Shown one piece after another: positions 1 through 9,624 of a stretch of 64,000 nucleotides of DNA. Origin of the DNA: Nostoc indistinguendum CM1-VF10. Lineage in GTDB: Bacteria > Cyanobacteriota > Cyanobacteriia > Cyanobacteriales > Nostocaceae. The position numbers were made by a program, and so were the translations under genes. Where the stretch lies: NCBI GenBank assembly GCA_019359215.1, contig JAHHHS010000008.1, positions 1-64,000 on the forward strand, read 5' to 3'. The notes under the pieces were generated by a model, which was not told the DNA's origin, made no database searches, and saw only the letters and a program-made list of their open reading frames with translations. How positions within the stretch are numbered: position 1 is the stretch's first letter; each line of letters begins with the position of its first letter.

Positions 1-1
1 A

Positions 2-82
2 GGTCGTGACCGGACTCCTGAGAGTCTTTTACGTGAGGGTAAGGCGTGTGAATCCCTTAGCAAAGACGGCTCTGCATACTAA
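2..82 (+). other. open reading frame entering from the left edge
   Basis: A frame open from the window edge for 26 codons ends at TAA. It could be the 3' end of a gene starting outside the window, but I recognise no family. The following 150 bases hold a small dispersed repeat (about 148-215) of the type scattered through Nostoc genomes, so the frame may be chance. Confidence 0.2.
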
Positions 83-239
83 ACGACCATTTCAGGTCGC
101 GCCGGACTGATTACCGTGATTCACTAATCAACGAATCGCACGCCCACCTTCTCTACGTTCCCGCAGCGTGTCGCAGACAGACGCTATGCGTAGCTAGCTT
201 CCCCAAAGGGGTACAGCATGGCACATTGTTTGCACAACC

Positions 240-1277
240 TCACGAAATCGCGTTGCTCCCCCCCAAGCCCTGCAAAATGCGCTGTCTTTGAGTATATCCT
301 GTGGTCTTTAAAGCAACAGTTTCAATTAGATTGTAAAGAAACTGGGGCAAAAGCCAAAGGAAATAGGCCGCTGCCAGGGTCAAAAGTGTACGGCGTGGTT
401 CTTTAGAGAGAATATGCCAGTTGGTTGCTAAGGCTCGATTCACTAACTTCACAGCCATTGCACCATCTTGAAGTCTAACTGCCCTACGGGCTAAGTAGCG
501 CAACTGGTAAGCTCTAGCTAGTGCTTCCCATTGATTAACTATTCCTGGAGCGTAGCAGCGTGTCTTTTCAATCACTTTTTCCCAAGAATCTAACTGCTTG
601 AGCATATTTGCTGAAAGCCCACCTGAATTCACGCGATACAAAGTCAGGGCTTCAGAAATGCCCTCTATTTCCCAATTAGTTTTAATGGAAATGCGAATCC
701 AACATTCTATGTCTTCCGATTGACGGAAGTGTTCATCAAAATAAAAATCTTCTATAGTACCGTGTAGATTATCTTGGAATTTAATAGCTTCAAAAACTTC
801 TTTGCGAATCACTGGAGCCGAGCCATTGCCAACCGGATTGCGGCAAAGTATGTGAGGTACGGTGATTTCTTTTAGTTTAGGGATTTGATAGAGTCCTAAA
901 GGTTCCCCCACATCATTTATAAGAGTAGAGCAACTGAAGCTTACGCCTACCTTTGGCGAACTGTCTAGATGAACAAGATGTTTTTCCAACTTTTCTCTTA
1001 ACCACAGATCATCCGCATCTAAAAAAGCTAAGTATTTACCTTGGGCATTGCGAATACCAGTATTTCTAGCTCCAGCCAGTCCACGATTTGCTTGGGAAAT
1101 AATTCTAATCCTTGGGTCTGTAAATTGCTTACAAATATCTATACTCTTATCAGGAGAAGCATCATCAATAATAAGAATCTCAAAATTTTTATAGGTTTGC
1201 TCAAGAACAGATTGTACTGTGGCAGCTATATACTTTTCTGCTTTGTAAACAGGAAGAATAACAGAAACTTTTTCCAT
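240..1277 (-). CDS. family 2 glycosyltransferase, exopolysaccharide cluster
   Basis: A cytoplasmic GT-A fold glycosyltransferase that probably adds one sugar from a nucleotide-sugar donor to a lipid-linked repeat unit. The N-terminus reads VSVILPVYKAEKYI, followed by the nucleotide-binding IIDDASPD and the metal-binding FLDADD near residue 95, all typical of GT2. The C-terminal third (helical, ending near LLPQFLYNLIE) is shared with the other cluster enzymes. The frame stays open to a GTG at 1304, but I prefer the ATG at 1277, where GT2 similarity begins (345 residues). It is the last gene of the minus-strand glycosyltransferase run but lies 276 bases from its upstream neighbour, with its own promoter-like module at 1352-1430. 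Donor and acceptor cannot be read from sequence. Confidence 0.88.
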   Translation of the reverse strand: MEKVSVILPVYKAEKYIAATVQSVLEQTYKNFEILIIDDASPDKSIDICKQFTDPRIRIISQANRGLAGARNTGIRNAQGKYLAFLDADDLWLREKLEKHLVHLDSSPKVGVSFSCSTLINDVGEPLGLYQIPKLKEITVPHILCRNPVGNGSAPVIRKEVFEAIKFQDNLHGTIEDFYFDEHFRQSEDIECWIRISIKTNWEIEGISEALTLYRVNSGGLSANMLKQLDSWEKVIEKTRCYAPGIVNQWEALARAYQLRYLARRAVRLQDGAMAVKLVNRALATNWHILSKEPRRTLLTLAAAYFLWLLPQFLYNLIETVALKTTGYTQRQRILQGLGGSNAIS

Positions 1278-1351
1278 TGTTAAAACTGACTTTGTCTCAG
1301 CCACTGATCTCGTATTATTAGTAGATTAATCTTATATATAGTTATAAAAAT

Positions 1352-1430
1352 ACTATCTGTTAGCTATGACCACATCTTTTGATGACAGTATCCAATAAAA
1401 TACGGGAATTATCCACCTGGATATCCACCT
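1352..1430 (-). promoter_or_regulatory. conserved EPS upstream module, copy A
   Basis: Read on the minus strand, it has tandem GTGGATA heptamers 12 bases apart (1407-1430 region), GGATACTGT 23 bases after the second heptamer starts, then CAGATAGTATTTT after a further 25-base spacer. The same three blocks, in order and at nearly equal spacing, recur at 9625-9704 and 17006-17083, each time upstream of and pointing towards an exopolysaccharide gene. Here the glycosyltransferase ATG lies 75 bases downstream. A shared regulator site plus promoter is inferred. Confidence 0.6.
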
Positions 1431-1553
1431 TAAGATTATGTTGTGAAGATAGGCAGATCTTGGTTAAATTTACATTAACTTGAAAGTATGATGTTTACAA
1501 CCCAAATATAATAACTTTAACAATTTTGCATTTTCAAACGCTTATTAAGTATT

Positions 1554-2378
1554 TTATTTAGACTGCAAAATTACTGGAAGCTTCTTTAAAAGTGCTAAAC
1601 TCAGCCGTTTACGATAAAAGTTAAAAATATCTAATTTCATAGGTTCATCATCTTTGTAATAGTCTAAACCCTTAGAGGAACGTATTTCGCTGTGCCAATC
1701 TTTAGATAATACATGCTTAAATTCCTTCTCTAGTGTATTCTTATTAAGGCTATTGCGAGTGTCTAAACGCTTTTGTATTTGTAGAGGATCGCGGTATTGA
1801 TAGTGACGATTATATATATACTGACTACAAACTTTATTTAAACCAGTAGGCCAATGGTCTGATATCTGTCCATCCCAAGGCAAGTTTTGTTGATTGCGGA
1901 ACAGGCGGTATTCTCGCCAGTCAATGCAGTAGAAGCGACGACGTTTAAAAATAGGAATATTTTGATTATCTTGTCCTGCTAACCAAGTATGATGGTCTGC
2001 TTCAGTGAAGTAAAACTGAGCTTGCCATGCCTTAATAAAATCGCTTTTCTCATCCAATGCTTTTTGAATAACTGGGCGAGGATCTTGTAATAGAAACTCA
2101 TCTCCATCTAAACGCAACCACCAGTCTTCGTCAGTCAAAGTATGATGAAATTCGTTATAGACTAAAGACCGCAGACCATTTTGAAAAGGAACTTTAAGTT
2201 GTCCAAAAGGAATAATTTGTGAATTGTATTTGGCAAGAGATTGTACAATTGACCATGTTTCATCAGTACTACCATTATCAAGAACAATTACTTTGTCACA
2301 GAATTTAATAGCATGACTTAAAGTTTGCGATATTATGTCATCTTCATTTTTAACTAGACAAATTGCATAAATTTTCAT
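1554..2378 (-). CDS. family 2-like glycosyltransferase (divergent subtype)
   Basis: A predicted 274-residue glycosyltransferase starting MKIYAICLVKNEDDI, the opening of the lipopolysaccharide-type GT2 subgroup rather than the canonical VSVIIPAYN form. VLDNGSTDET near residue 33 and the DxD metal motif in RLDGDEF near residue 90 are visible. An aromatic-rich middle and a basic C-terminus suggest a soluble or peripheral protein on the cytoplasmic membrane face. The ATG is preceded by a good ribosome site, GGGAGAAAG, which fixes the start. It lies 46 bases after the next gene upstream and probably belongs to the same transcript. Substrate unknown. Confidence 0.8.
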   Translation of the reverse strand: MKIYAICLVKNEDDIISQTLSHAIKFCDKVIVLDNGSTDETWSIVQSLAKYNSQIIPFGQLKVPFQNGLRSLVYNEFHHTLTDEDWWLRLDGDEFLLQDPRPVIQKALDEKSDFIKAWQAQFYFTEADHHTWLAGQDNQNIPIFKRRRFYCIDWREYRLFRNQQNLPWDGQISDHWPTGLNKVCSQYIYNRHYQYRDPLQIQKRLDTRNSLNKNTLEKEFKHVLSKDWHSEIRSSKGLDYYKDDEPMKLDIFNFYRKRLSLALLKKLPVILQSK

Positions 2379-2424
2379 GTCTTTCTCCCTAAATTAAGTT
2401 AAAAAAGTCTCTACAGTATATTTT

Positions 2425-3348
2425 TTATGATTTTCTTAACCACTGCTTGACTCGTCTAATGCGATTTTTACCTAAAAGAGACCACAGCAGAAAATAACGT
2501 CCCTCTGTTGAGCATCCTAAATTCCACCATCCAGAAGCCATAGCAATCCGACTCCATTCTAAAGCTCGTTCATCACCTACACGAAATGCCTGTAGCGTCG
2601 GTTTAACATATACTATAGACTTTTCTTTAGCAGTTAATTTGGCAGTATATTTATTCAGGATTATCTCTACTCTGTCGAGCATTTTTTGTTTTTGACTTGA
2701 TATCCTTCCTTCTCCTACTCGATACATAGCTAAAACATCTGAAAAACCATAGAAGTAGGGATATTGAGAATTACAGGTAATACGTAACCACATTTCAAAG
2801 TCGTCGGCACCACTAATCTTTTCATCAAATAGTCCGACTTCTGTAAAACATTGCTTACGAATTAAAAGGCAGCTTCTGTTACCAGGAGGACAATTATCTT
2901 TTAATAAACTAAAAGAGTTATAAGCACCCACAGATGGCATTTGTTTTCTGCCTATTGGTTTACTCTTCGGGTCGACTAATTCAGACCAGCAAAAGACAGC
3001 ACCAAACTCTTTGGGTAAAGATTGAATTTGTTGTAATTGAACCATTAGTTTATTTGGATTCCACATATCATCTGCATCTACAAAACTAATGTATTCTCCT
3101 TGAGCATTTTTTACGCCTGTGTTACATGCTGCTGCCAAACCACCGTTGGGCTGACTAATAATACGAATGCGTGAATCTTGTAATGCAAATGACTTAGCTA
3201 TCTTCAGAGTATTATCTGTAGAACCATCATTGATGATTAAGTATTCAAAATCAGTAAACGTTTGGGATAAAACCGAGGTAATTGTTTCAGAAATATAAAG
3301 CTCCATATTATAAGCTGGAGTGATTACAGAAATAGATGGTTTTTCCAT
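2425..3348 (-). CDS. family 2 glycosyltransferase
   Basis: A 307-residue GT2 enzyme. ISVITPAYNMELYI opens the Rossmann-like nucleotide-binding part, with INDGSTDN near residue 40 and the metal-binding SFVDADDMW near residue 92. GADDFEMWLRI near residue 180 resembles the acceptor-side motif (usually ED.. or AEDW) that supplies the catalytic base in this family. It sits between two other glycosyltransferases on the same strand, consistent with stepwise assembly of a polysaccharide repeat unit. The C-terminal 80 residues are basic and probably membrane-associated. The sugar transferred cannot be predicted. Confidence 0.87.
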   Translation of the reverse strand: MEKPSISVITPAYNMELYISETITSVLSQTFTDFEYLIINDGSTDNTLKIAKSFALQDSRIRIISQPNGGLAAACNTGVKNAQGEYISFVDADDMWNPNKLMVQLQQIQSLPKEFGAVFCWSELVDPKSKPIGRKQMPSVGAYNSFSLLKDNCPPGNRSCLLIRKQCFTEVGLFDEKISGADDFEMWLRITCNSQYPYFYGFSDVLAMYRVGEGRISSQKQKMLDRVEIILNKYTAKLTAKEKSIVYVKPTLQAFRVGDERALEWSRIAMASGWWNLGCSTEGRYFLLWSLLGKNRIRRVKQWLRKS

Positions 3349-3460
3349 AAATATTATTTAACTAGATTAAGTTCAATGTTTAAGAATTGTAGCTATTCCT
3401 TTAAGTTTTAAATTTGCAAATAGGCTTATAAAGATATATTCGTACCCAAAACTAAAACTA

Positions 3461-4429
3461 TCACAAATTCTTATCTGTTGGTTCCGGAAATTTGTTGCCA
3501 ATAAATTTCGTTAGGCGACTAGCTACTTTACGAGAGAGAAGCTGCATCAATACTAATTTCATAGCTAAACGTTGAATTTTTCTATTGAGCAAAAGCTTTG
3601 GCTTTAAAGAAACTGCCTTTTTTAGGTTTTGGCTAGCTTGCTTAACTCCATCATCTCCAGGAACGCGAGTAAGACATAAATGAGCAAGATTTTGATAAAT
3701 ATTTGCTAAACTTTGATTTTTAAGATACTGAAATTCTGGTGGAGCTGAACGAAAAGCTTGTTCATGAACCTTAAGAAGATATTCTGTCATTGGCTTAATT
3801 TTAGAAGAAAGAGAGCCAGAAGAGCGGCGATAGAGAACTTGAATTTTAGGAACTACAACAAAATGCCAACGAGCCGCTAAACGCAAATAATAATCCCAAT
3901 CCTCAGCAGATTTTAATAAAGGATTAAACATACCTACAGATTCAATAGCTTGCCTGCGAATTAATGGAACAGAACCAGAACCAAGAAAATTGCCTAATAA
4001 CAGTTGAGAATATACATTGCCTTGAAAAAGTACGGCTTCATGTGGAAATAAAACATTGCCATCTTCATCTATAAAACAAGTCCAACTATATGCTACGCCA
4101 GCTGCTAAATTATTTTGTAGAGCTGATAGTTGTAGCTCTAGTTTGTCTGGTTTCCACAAGTCATCCGCATCAAGGAAGGCAATGAACTCTCCAGTAGCAT
4201 TTTCAAGCCCGCGATTACGGGCAACTGATAAGCCACCATTTGTATACGAAAAAACTTTCAGACGTGGTTCTGCAATCGTATTAAGCAGGTCTAAAGTCCG
4301 GTCAGTTGAGCCGTCGTTAATAACAGTTAGCTCAAAATCCAAAAATGTTTGCTGCTGAACTGATTTGATAGTTTCTAAAATGGTGCGTTCAGCATTATAG
4401 GCAGGTATAATGACAGATATTTTTGGCAT
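3461..4429 (-). CDS. family 2 glycosyltransferase
   Basis: A GT2 enzyme of 322 residues when started at the ATG at 4429 (MPKISVIIPAYNAER). The frame extends upstream to 4483, but those 18 extra residues lie outside the usual fold and are probably untranslated. INDGSTDR, AFLDADDLW and SAEDWDYYLRL give the nucleotide, metal and catalytic-base motifs in the expected order. A basic C-terminal helical tail ends in KFIGNKFPEP. The gap to the upstream glycosyltransferase is short, so cotranscription is likely. Role: one transfer step in building the repeat unit on the inner membrane face. Confidence 0.87.
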   Translation of the reverse strand: MPKISVIIPAYNAERTILETIKSVQQQTFLDFELTVINDGSTDRTLDLLNTIAEPRLKVFSYTNGGLSVARNRGLENATGEFIAFLDADDLWKPDKLELQLSALQNNLAAGVAYSWTCFIDEDGNVLFPHEAVLFQGNVYSQLLLGNFLGSGSVPLIRRQAIESVGMFNPLLKSAEDWDYYLRLAARWHFVVVPKIQVLYRRSSGSLSSKIKPMTEYLLKVHEQAFRSAPPEFQYLKNQSLANIYQNLAHLCLTRVPGDDGVKQASQNLKKAVSLKPKLLLNRKIQRLAMKLVLMQLLSRKVASRLTKFIGNKFPEPTDKNL

Positions 4430-4486
4430 ACAAATAGCGTAAATGTAGTGAAATTTTAAAATCATATTTAAATTAATGCCCAAAGT

Positions 4487-5452
4487 TTATTTTACAGAGG
4501 CTTTTCCTACTTTGCTTCTACTATTTATGGAATTAAAAGGTTTTAATAAATGTAAATATTGACTATAGACAGCTAATATTGTAAACGTAGTCCGTTGCGG
4601 TTGCCTTAAAATTATTTTCCAATCAGAATATAAAGCACGATTCATAAATTCTATTCCTATGTGTGAAGGAAGATTCAAACGAAAAGCTTGTCTAGCAAGA
4701 TAGCGCAAGAACATAGCCTTGGCTTGGCTATAATGTTCATTGACTAAATTAGGAGCGTATATCTGAACTTTTTTATTTAATCTATTCCAATCTTCTTCCA
4801 TACGATAAAGCTGTGAAGAAACACCTTTCTGGCTAATTCGATAACGTGTGAGTACACGAGCAATACCCTCAACTTTCCAGCCCATATAAGCTGCTCTCAA
4901 AAATAACTCTGCATCTTCAGTACCTTTCAAATTTTTATCAAAGCCCCCAATCTGCTCAAGTACATCTCGTCGTAATACTGCATTTGAAGGGGTTATAATT
5001 GGATTTTCATAGTAAAAATCTAAAGGCGTAAGATTATTTAAGATAGAATTTGAAAATTTTCCAGTACCATTACTATCATCGTTAATAAACTCTACTTTTC
5101 CAAAACTGATACCCAAGTTTTCATCCATATTTAAATGATTAATATGACAAGCTAATTTATCAGGTAACCATTGGTCATCTGCATCAATAAATGCAATAAA
5201 TTTACCTGAAGATAAGCTTATTCCAGTATTACGAGCAACAGATACACCTTTATTTTCTTGGCAAAATATCTTGATACGGCTATCTTCATTACCGTATTTA
5301 TGAGCTATTTCAGCACTGTTATCGGTTGAACCATCATCAACAATTAGCAGTTCAAAATTATCAAAGGTTTGAGACAAAACTGATGTAATCGTCTCATGCA
5401 AATATTTAGAAGCATTGTAAGCGGGCATGATCACAGATACAGTAGGATTCAT
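4487..5452 (-). CDS. family 2 glycosyltransferase
   Basis: A 321-residue GT2 enzyme with SVIMPAYNASKYL, VDDGSTDN, AFIDADDQW and GTEDAELFLR in family order. Its C-terminal region (QRTTFTILAVYSQYL) resembles that of the glycosyltransferase at 240-1277, so these two are probably the closest paralogues of the run. Its ATG overlaps the stop of the upstream flippase by four bases (ATGA), the usual sign of translational coupling within an operon. Substrate unknown. Confidence 0.88.
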   Translation of the reverse strand: MNPTVSVIMPAYNASKYLHETITSVLSQTFDNFELLIVDDGSTDNSAEIAHKYGNEDSRIKIFCQENKGVSVARNTGISLSSGKFIAFIDADDQWLPDKLACHINHLNMDENLGISFGKVEFINDDSNGTGKFSNSILNNLTPLDFYYENPIITPSNAVLRRDVLEQIGGFDKNLKGTEDAELFLRAAYMGWKVEGIARVLTRYRISQKGVSSQLYRMEEDWNRLNKKVQIYAPNLVNEHYSQAKAMFLRYLARQAFRLNLPSHIGIEFMNRALYSDWKIILRQPQRTTFTILAVYSQYLHLLKPFNSINSRSKVGKASVK

Positions 5453-6729
5453 AATTTTTCCTCTAATATTTCAAAATATGCATTTTTTTTCAACAGTAAT
5501 CTACTAGTCCAGATACTAAAAATGGGCAATGCTAGTACATGAGTAATAAGTACCGCAACTGCCACGCCAATTATTCCCCATTTAACTGCTACTAATAATG
5601 AAATTGTAAAAATTACAGTAAAAATTAGGTTCCAATAGAGGTTGATATGGCTTTTATCTACTGAGTTAAGTAACATAGAAGCGGCCTCAGCAAATGGGCG
5701 TGGCAGAGCAGAGAGGCAGATAAGTATCAATACTGGAATTGCTGGTACCCACTTTTGCCCAAAAACAATTGGTACATAAAAAGGAGCTAAACTTGACTGT
5801 AAAAAAACCAATGGAAGCACAATTAGAACAATTGTTTTAAGGCTACTAAAATATCGGTTTTTTAACTGATAAAAATCCGCACGCGCAGCACAAAGATGAG
5901 GGTATAAAGACCAAGTAAGTGTATTTATTACGTTCATGCTGATTCCTAGTCCAGCATTGAAAGCAAAATAGTATAGTCCTAAAGCATCAACGCTTAAAAA
6001 ACGCCCAACTAGTAAATAATCGAGATTAGCCCTGAGTTTATTTAGTAATTCTACACCCAGAATATTTTTAGCAAATCTAATAATTTCCTGCCATTGTATC
6101 AAAGTAAAAGATTTGCTAGAACGCCAGGTATGATTTTTCCGATTAATTATAATCCACACTGGAGTTGTTAGTACTATGGGGAGGACAACAGCCCACATTC
6201 CTAAACCTAAGAGCGCCATAATTATAGTGAGAGTATTGCTAAGTATTGATTGTGTAGCATTGCATATTGCTGTAATTTTTAAACGATTTTCTCTCTGAAT
6301 TAACGCAGATTGAACAGCAAAAGTTGGCAGCATTAAGTAAACTAATGCCATAACACATATAGGGAATATAACTTGGTTATTTCTATAAAACAAGGCAACT
6401 GGAAATGCCAGACTACATTGAAGAATAAAAAGTATTCCACATACTATCCAATTAAGCCAGTAAGAGGTTTGGCATATAATTTCCACATCCTGCTCTGGTG
6501 CCTGAATAATCTTAGAACCAATTCCAGATCTTAAAGTAAAAACGGTTGCAAACTCATTGGTAGTTAAAACAATAGCTATTAAGCCATAATCATAAGAGTT
6601 TAACAACCGAGCTATAGTAACCGTTGTTCCTAAACGGAAGACCCGATTTACTAACTCTGCCCCCCCTAGCCAACCAACATTACGAAGAAATTGACTGGAT
6701 ATTCTTTGCTTAATTTTAGTAATTAACAT
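5449..6729 (-). CDS. Wzx-type polysaccharide flippase (MOP superfamily)
   Basis: A 426-residue membrane protein with about 12 hydrophobic segments and a short basic N-terminus (KIKQRISSQFLRNVGWLGG), as in oligosaccharide flippases of the MOP/PST family. These move undecaprenyl-linked repeat units from the cytoplasmic to the periplasmic face. GSKIIQAPEQDVE around residue 72 and NKLRANLDYLLVGRFL around residue 225 are recognisable family stretches. It is slightly shorter than many Wzx proteins (450-500). It lies between the polymerase-like gene upstream and a glycosyltransferase overlapped by four bases, which fits a Wzx/Wzy-dependent pathway. Confidence 0.88.
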   Translation of the reverse strand: MLITKIKQRISSQFLRNVGWLGGAELVNRVFRLGTTVTIARLLNSYDYGLIAIVLTTNEFATVFTLRSGIGSKIIQAPEQDVEIICQTSYWLNWIVCGILFILQCSLAFPVALFYRNNQVIFPICVMALVYLMLPTFAVQSALIQRENRLKITAICNATQSILSNTLTIIMALLGLGMWAVVLPIVLTTPVWIIINRKNHTWRSSKSFTLIQWQEIIRFAKNILGVELLNKLRANLDYLLVGRFLSVDALGLYYFAFNAGLGISMNVINTLTWSLYPHLCAARADFYQLKNRYFSSLKTIVLIVLPLVFLQSSLAPFYVPIVFGQKWVPAIPVLILICLSALPRPFAEAASMLLNSVDKSHINLYWNLIFTVIFTISLLVAVKWGIIGVAVAVLITHVLALPIFSIWTSRLLLKKNAYFEILEEKL

Positions 6730-6742
6730 TCAGAATATAATT

Positions 6743-8026
6743 TTAATCTAGTTTGCTGTTACCATGAAACCTCTGTCCTTGCTCGTCTGTTCTAAAAGCA
6801 ATTCCCATAATTATTAAACCAGGCCAATATAAATAGGCTAAAATTTCTTGGCTATCATTAAATGTAAATAGAAACAGAGTTAAAAGAAAACATAATGCAA
6901 CCCTAGCAACCAAGCTTTTCTGTGCCTTAAATACTAAAGTTATAAAGCTGAATAACATTGGTACTAAAAAAGCCATGAAGCCAACTATTCCTTTGATAAA
7001 CAATAGACCAATCCAAGTATGGTGAGAGCCGATAGGCATACCTACAACCACTTTTGGTCCTGGTACCTCTGGAACACCATGACCCCATATAGGAGCTTCG
7101 GACCAACGTTCTAAGGCTATTTGGGCTAAAGTTTCATGCACTCGTGAAGAGTCTGGTCTAGCATTATGAAATGTATCTTTAGCATCTCTAACAGTACCCA
7201 GAATTATGGTACTAAAAATACCTAATGCAAAGCTAATTATTCCTACCACAATTGGCGTGGCAGGTTTCATAATTTTTGAAAGAAACAAAACTAATATGAA
7301 AACTATCGGTATTGCTATAAAAGACAGGCGAGAAACGGATACAACACTCATGGCTAAGGAGCCAATTATACCAATCCGCCGCAATCTTTTATCATCCTCT
7401 TGAAGAGCTAAGAAGAAGTAAATATTACCAATTAAACCTAAAGCAGGTCCCCAAGGGGTAAATAAAAACAGACGTACCTGGTTCGTACCGTAATCAGTAG
7501 TATAAAGACCTACATTATAATAAATCTGCCCGTTCTGTATTATTCTTTCGATGGGAGAAGAATATAATTGTTCAGGTAACTTTAATATCCAAGCTAGATA
7601 AAGAAAAGGTATCAAAATAAAACTTTGCAAACATAATATACAAACTGCTCGATAAATTAATTGCGGTCGAATGTTGAGACAACCACTTAAGGGAAATAGT
7701 GCCAGCAATGCCCAGTTTGTAGTCCAGCCAATTAATGCCCTAATAGTTTGGTTATTCCCCACATCATAATCTATGCAACCTATAATCGTGACAACTCCTA
7801 TTACAAGAATACAGACAACCCAAAGCCAAAGTATCCAAGGAATATTAATTCTTTTTTCGATAGGAGTATGCTGTGTTTGGCTCCAAAGCCGTTTACATAG
7901 GTAAAAAAATAGTATCCAGCCTAATACAAAATTTATAGGATATAAAATACCAAGAAAATAAAATCCATAGGTAGCGACTAGCGAATACCAAATCAAACGT
8001 TCTTCAAAGTTTTGAGGTTTCATCAT
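6743..8026 (-). CDS. O-antigen ligase/Wzy-type polymerase family membrane protein
   Basis: A 427-residue integral membrane protein with roughly ten to eleven hydrophobic segments and a long loop around residues 280-330 holding HETLAQIALERW and HGVPEVPG, then PIGSHHTWIGLLFIKG. This layout and the GxGH..P/GSHHT patch are typical of the O-antigen ligase/polymerase family. In this setting a Wzy-like polymerase of repeat units in the periplasm is the best guess, though a ligase cannot be excluded. Two adjacent ATGs follow AAGGGA; the second is better spaced. Thirteen bases separate it from the flippase gene. Confidence 0.8.
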   Translation of the reverse strand: MMKPQNFEERLIWYSLVATYGFYFLGILYPINFVLGWILFFYLCKRLWSQTQHTPIEKRINIPWILWLWVVCILVIGVVTIIGCIDYDVGNNQTIRALIGWTTNWALLALFPLSGCLNIRPQLIYRAVCILCLQSFILIPFLYLAWILKLPEQLYSSPIERIIQNGQIYYNVGLYTTDYGTNQVRLFLFTPWGPALGLIGNIYFFLALQEDDKRLRRIGIIGSLAMSVVSVSRLSFIAIPIVFILVLFLSKIMKPATPIVVGIISFALGIFSTIILGTVRDAKDTFHNARPDSSRVHETLAQIALERWSEAPIWGHGVPEVPGPKVVVGMPIGSHHTWIGLLFIKGIVGFMAFLVPMLFSFITLVFKAQKSLVARVALCFLLTLFLFTFNDSQEILAYLYWPGLIIMGIAFRTDEQGQRFHGNSKLD

Positions 8027-8040
8027 TCCCTTGTCTGCCT

Positions 8041-9468
8041 CTATGTATTCACAGCCTTATCAGATATTGAATTTTGACGTTCGCGCCACCAAAGCGCGAC
8101 TAGCCCAAGGGATACAAAAAGGGAGCCTGAAACTGCGCCTAGTAAAACCAATTTCTCTTTTGGTGAACTTTGATTATGGGGTAAGGTAGGCTGTATAACA
8201 AGTTGAATCAATGGATAAGAGCCAAATGTATTCGACTTGCCAATATCTAGTCTGGCTAAAGTCGAGGAAAAGACTGCTTCAGCAATTTGCATATCTCGCT
8301 TTAGGGAATCCAAGGTGGCCTGCCGCCGTGTTAAACTTTTAAGTCTACTCTCAAGCTGGGCAATCTGTTGATCTATTTCTTGAGCTTGCGCGGTGAATCC
8401 TTCTTGGTCTGCCTGAACTGTAACCAGTTGTTCTAAAAGAGTGTCTCGAGGAGCGCTGTTACCAGAGTTATTGCTACTAAGGTTTAACTGCTTTAGACTT
8501 GCTAAACTGACTGGTCGTCCTAAAAGAGACTGACCTCGTTCTAGCAAGGCCTGTTGAGCAGCGTCTCGCTTGGCTTTCTCTGCTATTAATGTAGGATGGT
8601 TAGGCAAAAACTTTGATTCTAAAACAACCAGAGCAGCACTAGCATCACTATAGTTTTTTAAGTTCTGTTGAAATATCTGATCTGTTTGAAGGGCAAAAGC
8701 ATCTGTAGCTTGTCCAGCAGATAGTTTTAAATTAGCCGATAATTGTGCCAAACGAGTACTAGACTGTTGCTGTTGAGCTAGTATTTCGGCTCGTTGTCTA
8801 CGTAGCTGTTCAATGTTGGTTGTAAGGTCTTTAATTTGATCGTCAGAGTTTAAACCTGAACTTGCTTTGTAATCGGAAAGGCGCTTCTGAACAGTTGCTA
8901 ATTTTATTTGCGAAGAAGTAAGGGCACTTTGGTAACCTACATCTCTTTGTCTAGCTTCTTGATATCTTAGTTCGTTCAGTCTTGCTTGCAAAGATTTGTA
9001 AAAAGCTAAAGATTTATTTCGAGCTTCTTCAGGACTCGCGCCTTGGAAGTCAACGCTCATAATGGAAGTATTAACTATTAGCTTGAGCCGAGGTTCACCA
9101 AACTCTTCTAAAGACATATTAAGCTGAACAGCGGCGGACTTTAATACAGGTTCACTTTCAGCAATAAATTTATAAATTTCTCTGGGATCTTGAGTAGAAA
9201 GAGCAGCGTATGGAGACACATTTTCATAATTAGCTTGACCAATACCTGGTAAACTAACATTTGCATTTGACCATGCTCCTGGCAGATTAATAGCTGAAGA
9301 ACTAGTGTAAGTCGGTGTTGTAACCTTTAGATGAAGAAAAGCTAAAGCCCAAAATAATACATTGGTCGTTAGACCTAGAAGTAAGTAACGCTGCCAACGT
9401 CCTCGTTTCGCTACTAATTTGCTCAAATTGCTAGGGTTACCCGCAGAGATTTCTATATAATTGGTCAT
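8041..9468 (-). CDS. Wzz/GumC-type chain-length protein without kinase domain
   Basis: A 475-residue polysaccharide co-polymerase. One transmembrane helix lies near residues 30-50 (LLLGLTTNVLFWALAFLHL) and a second near 443-462 before a short basic tail (WWRERQNS). Between them is a Wzz domain (PTYTSSSAINLP..) and long coiled coils rich in Q, L, A and R (about 195-260 and 350-400). No Walker motifs follow the second helix, so this is the kinase-less GumC form. It sets polymer length and couples to export. AGGATTTTTA before the ATG is a good ribosome site. It is the first gene of the minus-strand polymerase-flippase run and has control module B upstream. Confidence 0.87.
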   Translation of the reverse strand: MTNYIEISAGNPSNLSKLVAKRGRWQRYLLLGLTTNVLFWALAFLHLKVTTPTYTSSSAINLPGAWSNANVSLPGIGQANYENVSPYAALSTQDPREIYKFIAESEPVLKSAAVQLNMSLEEFGEPRLKLIVNTSIMSVDFQGASPEEARNKSLAFYKSLQARLNELRYQEARQRDVGYQSALTSSQIKLATVQKRLSDYKASSGLNSDDQIKDLTTNIEQLRRQRAEILAQQQQSSTRLAQLSANLKLSAGQATDAFALQTDQIFQQNLKNYSDASAALVVLESKFLPNHPTLIAEKAKRDAAQQALLERGQSLLGRPVSLASLKQLNLSSNNSGNSAPRDTLLEQLVTVQADQEGFTAQAQEIDQQIAQLESRLKSLTRRQATLDSLKRDMQIAEAVFSSTLARLDIGKSNTFGSYPLIQLVIQPTLPHNQSSPKEKLVLLGAVSGSLFVSLGLVALWWRERQNSISDKAVNT

Positions 9469-9624
9469 TAAAAATCCTATAAAGTCGCGAACTGGCTGCG
9501 GAATTGCAAAGTCTAGGTGGGGTGGTGATCGCCTAAATACCCTTGCCGATTTTTACTACATCGCAGCTTAATAAGCTTATCAATAAGTCTTAGTAAAGTT
9601 TCCTTCTTAAACAGCAATGAGAAA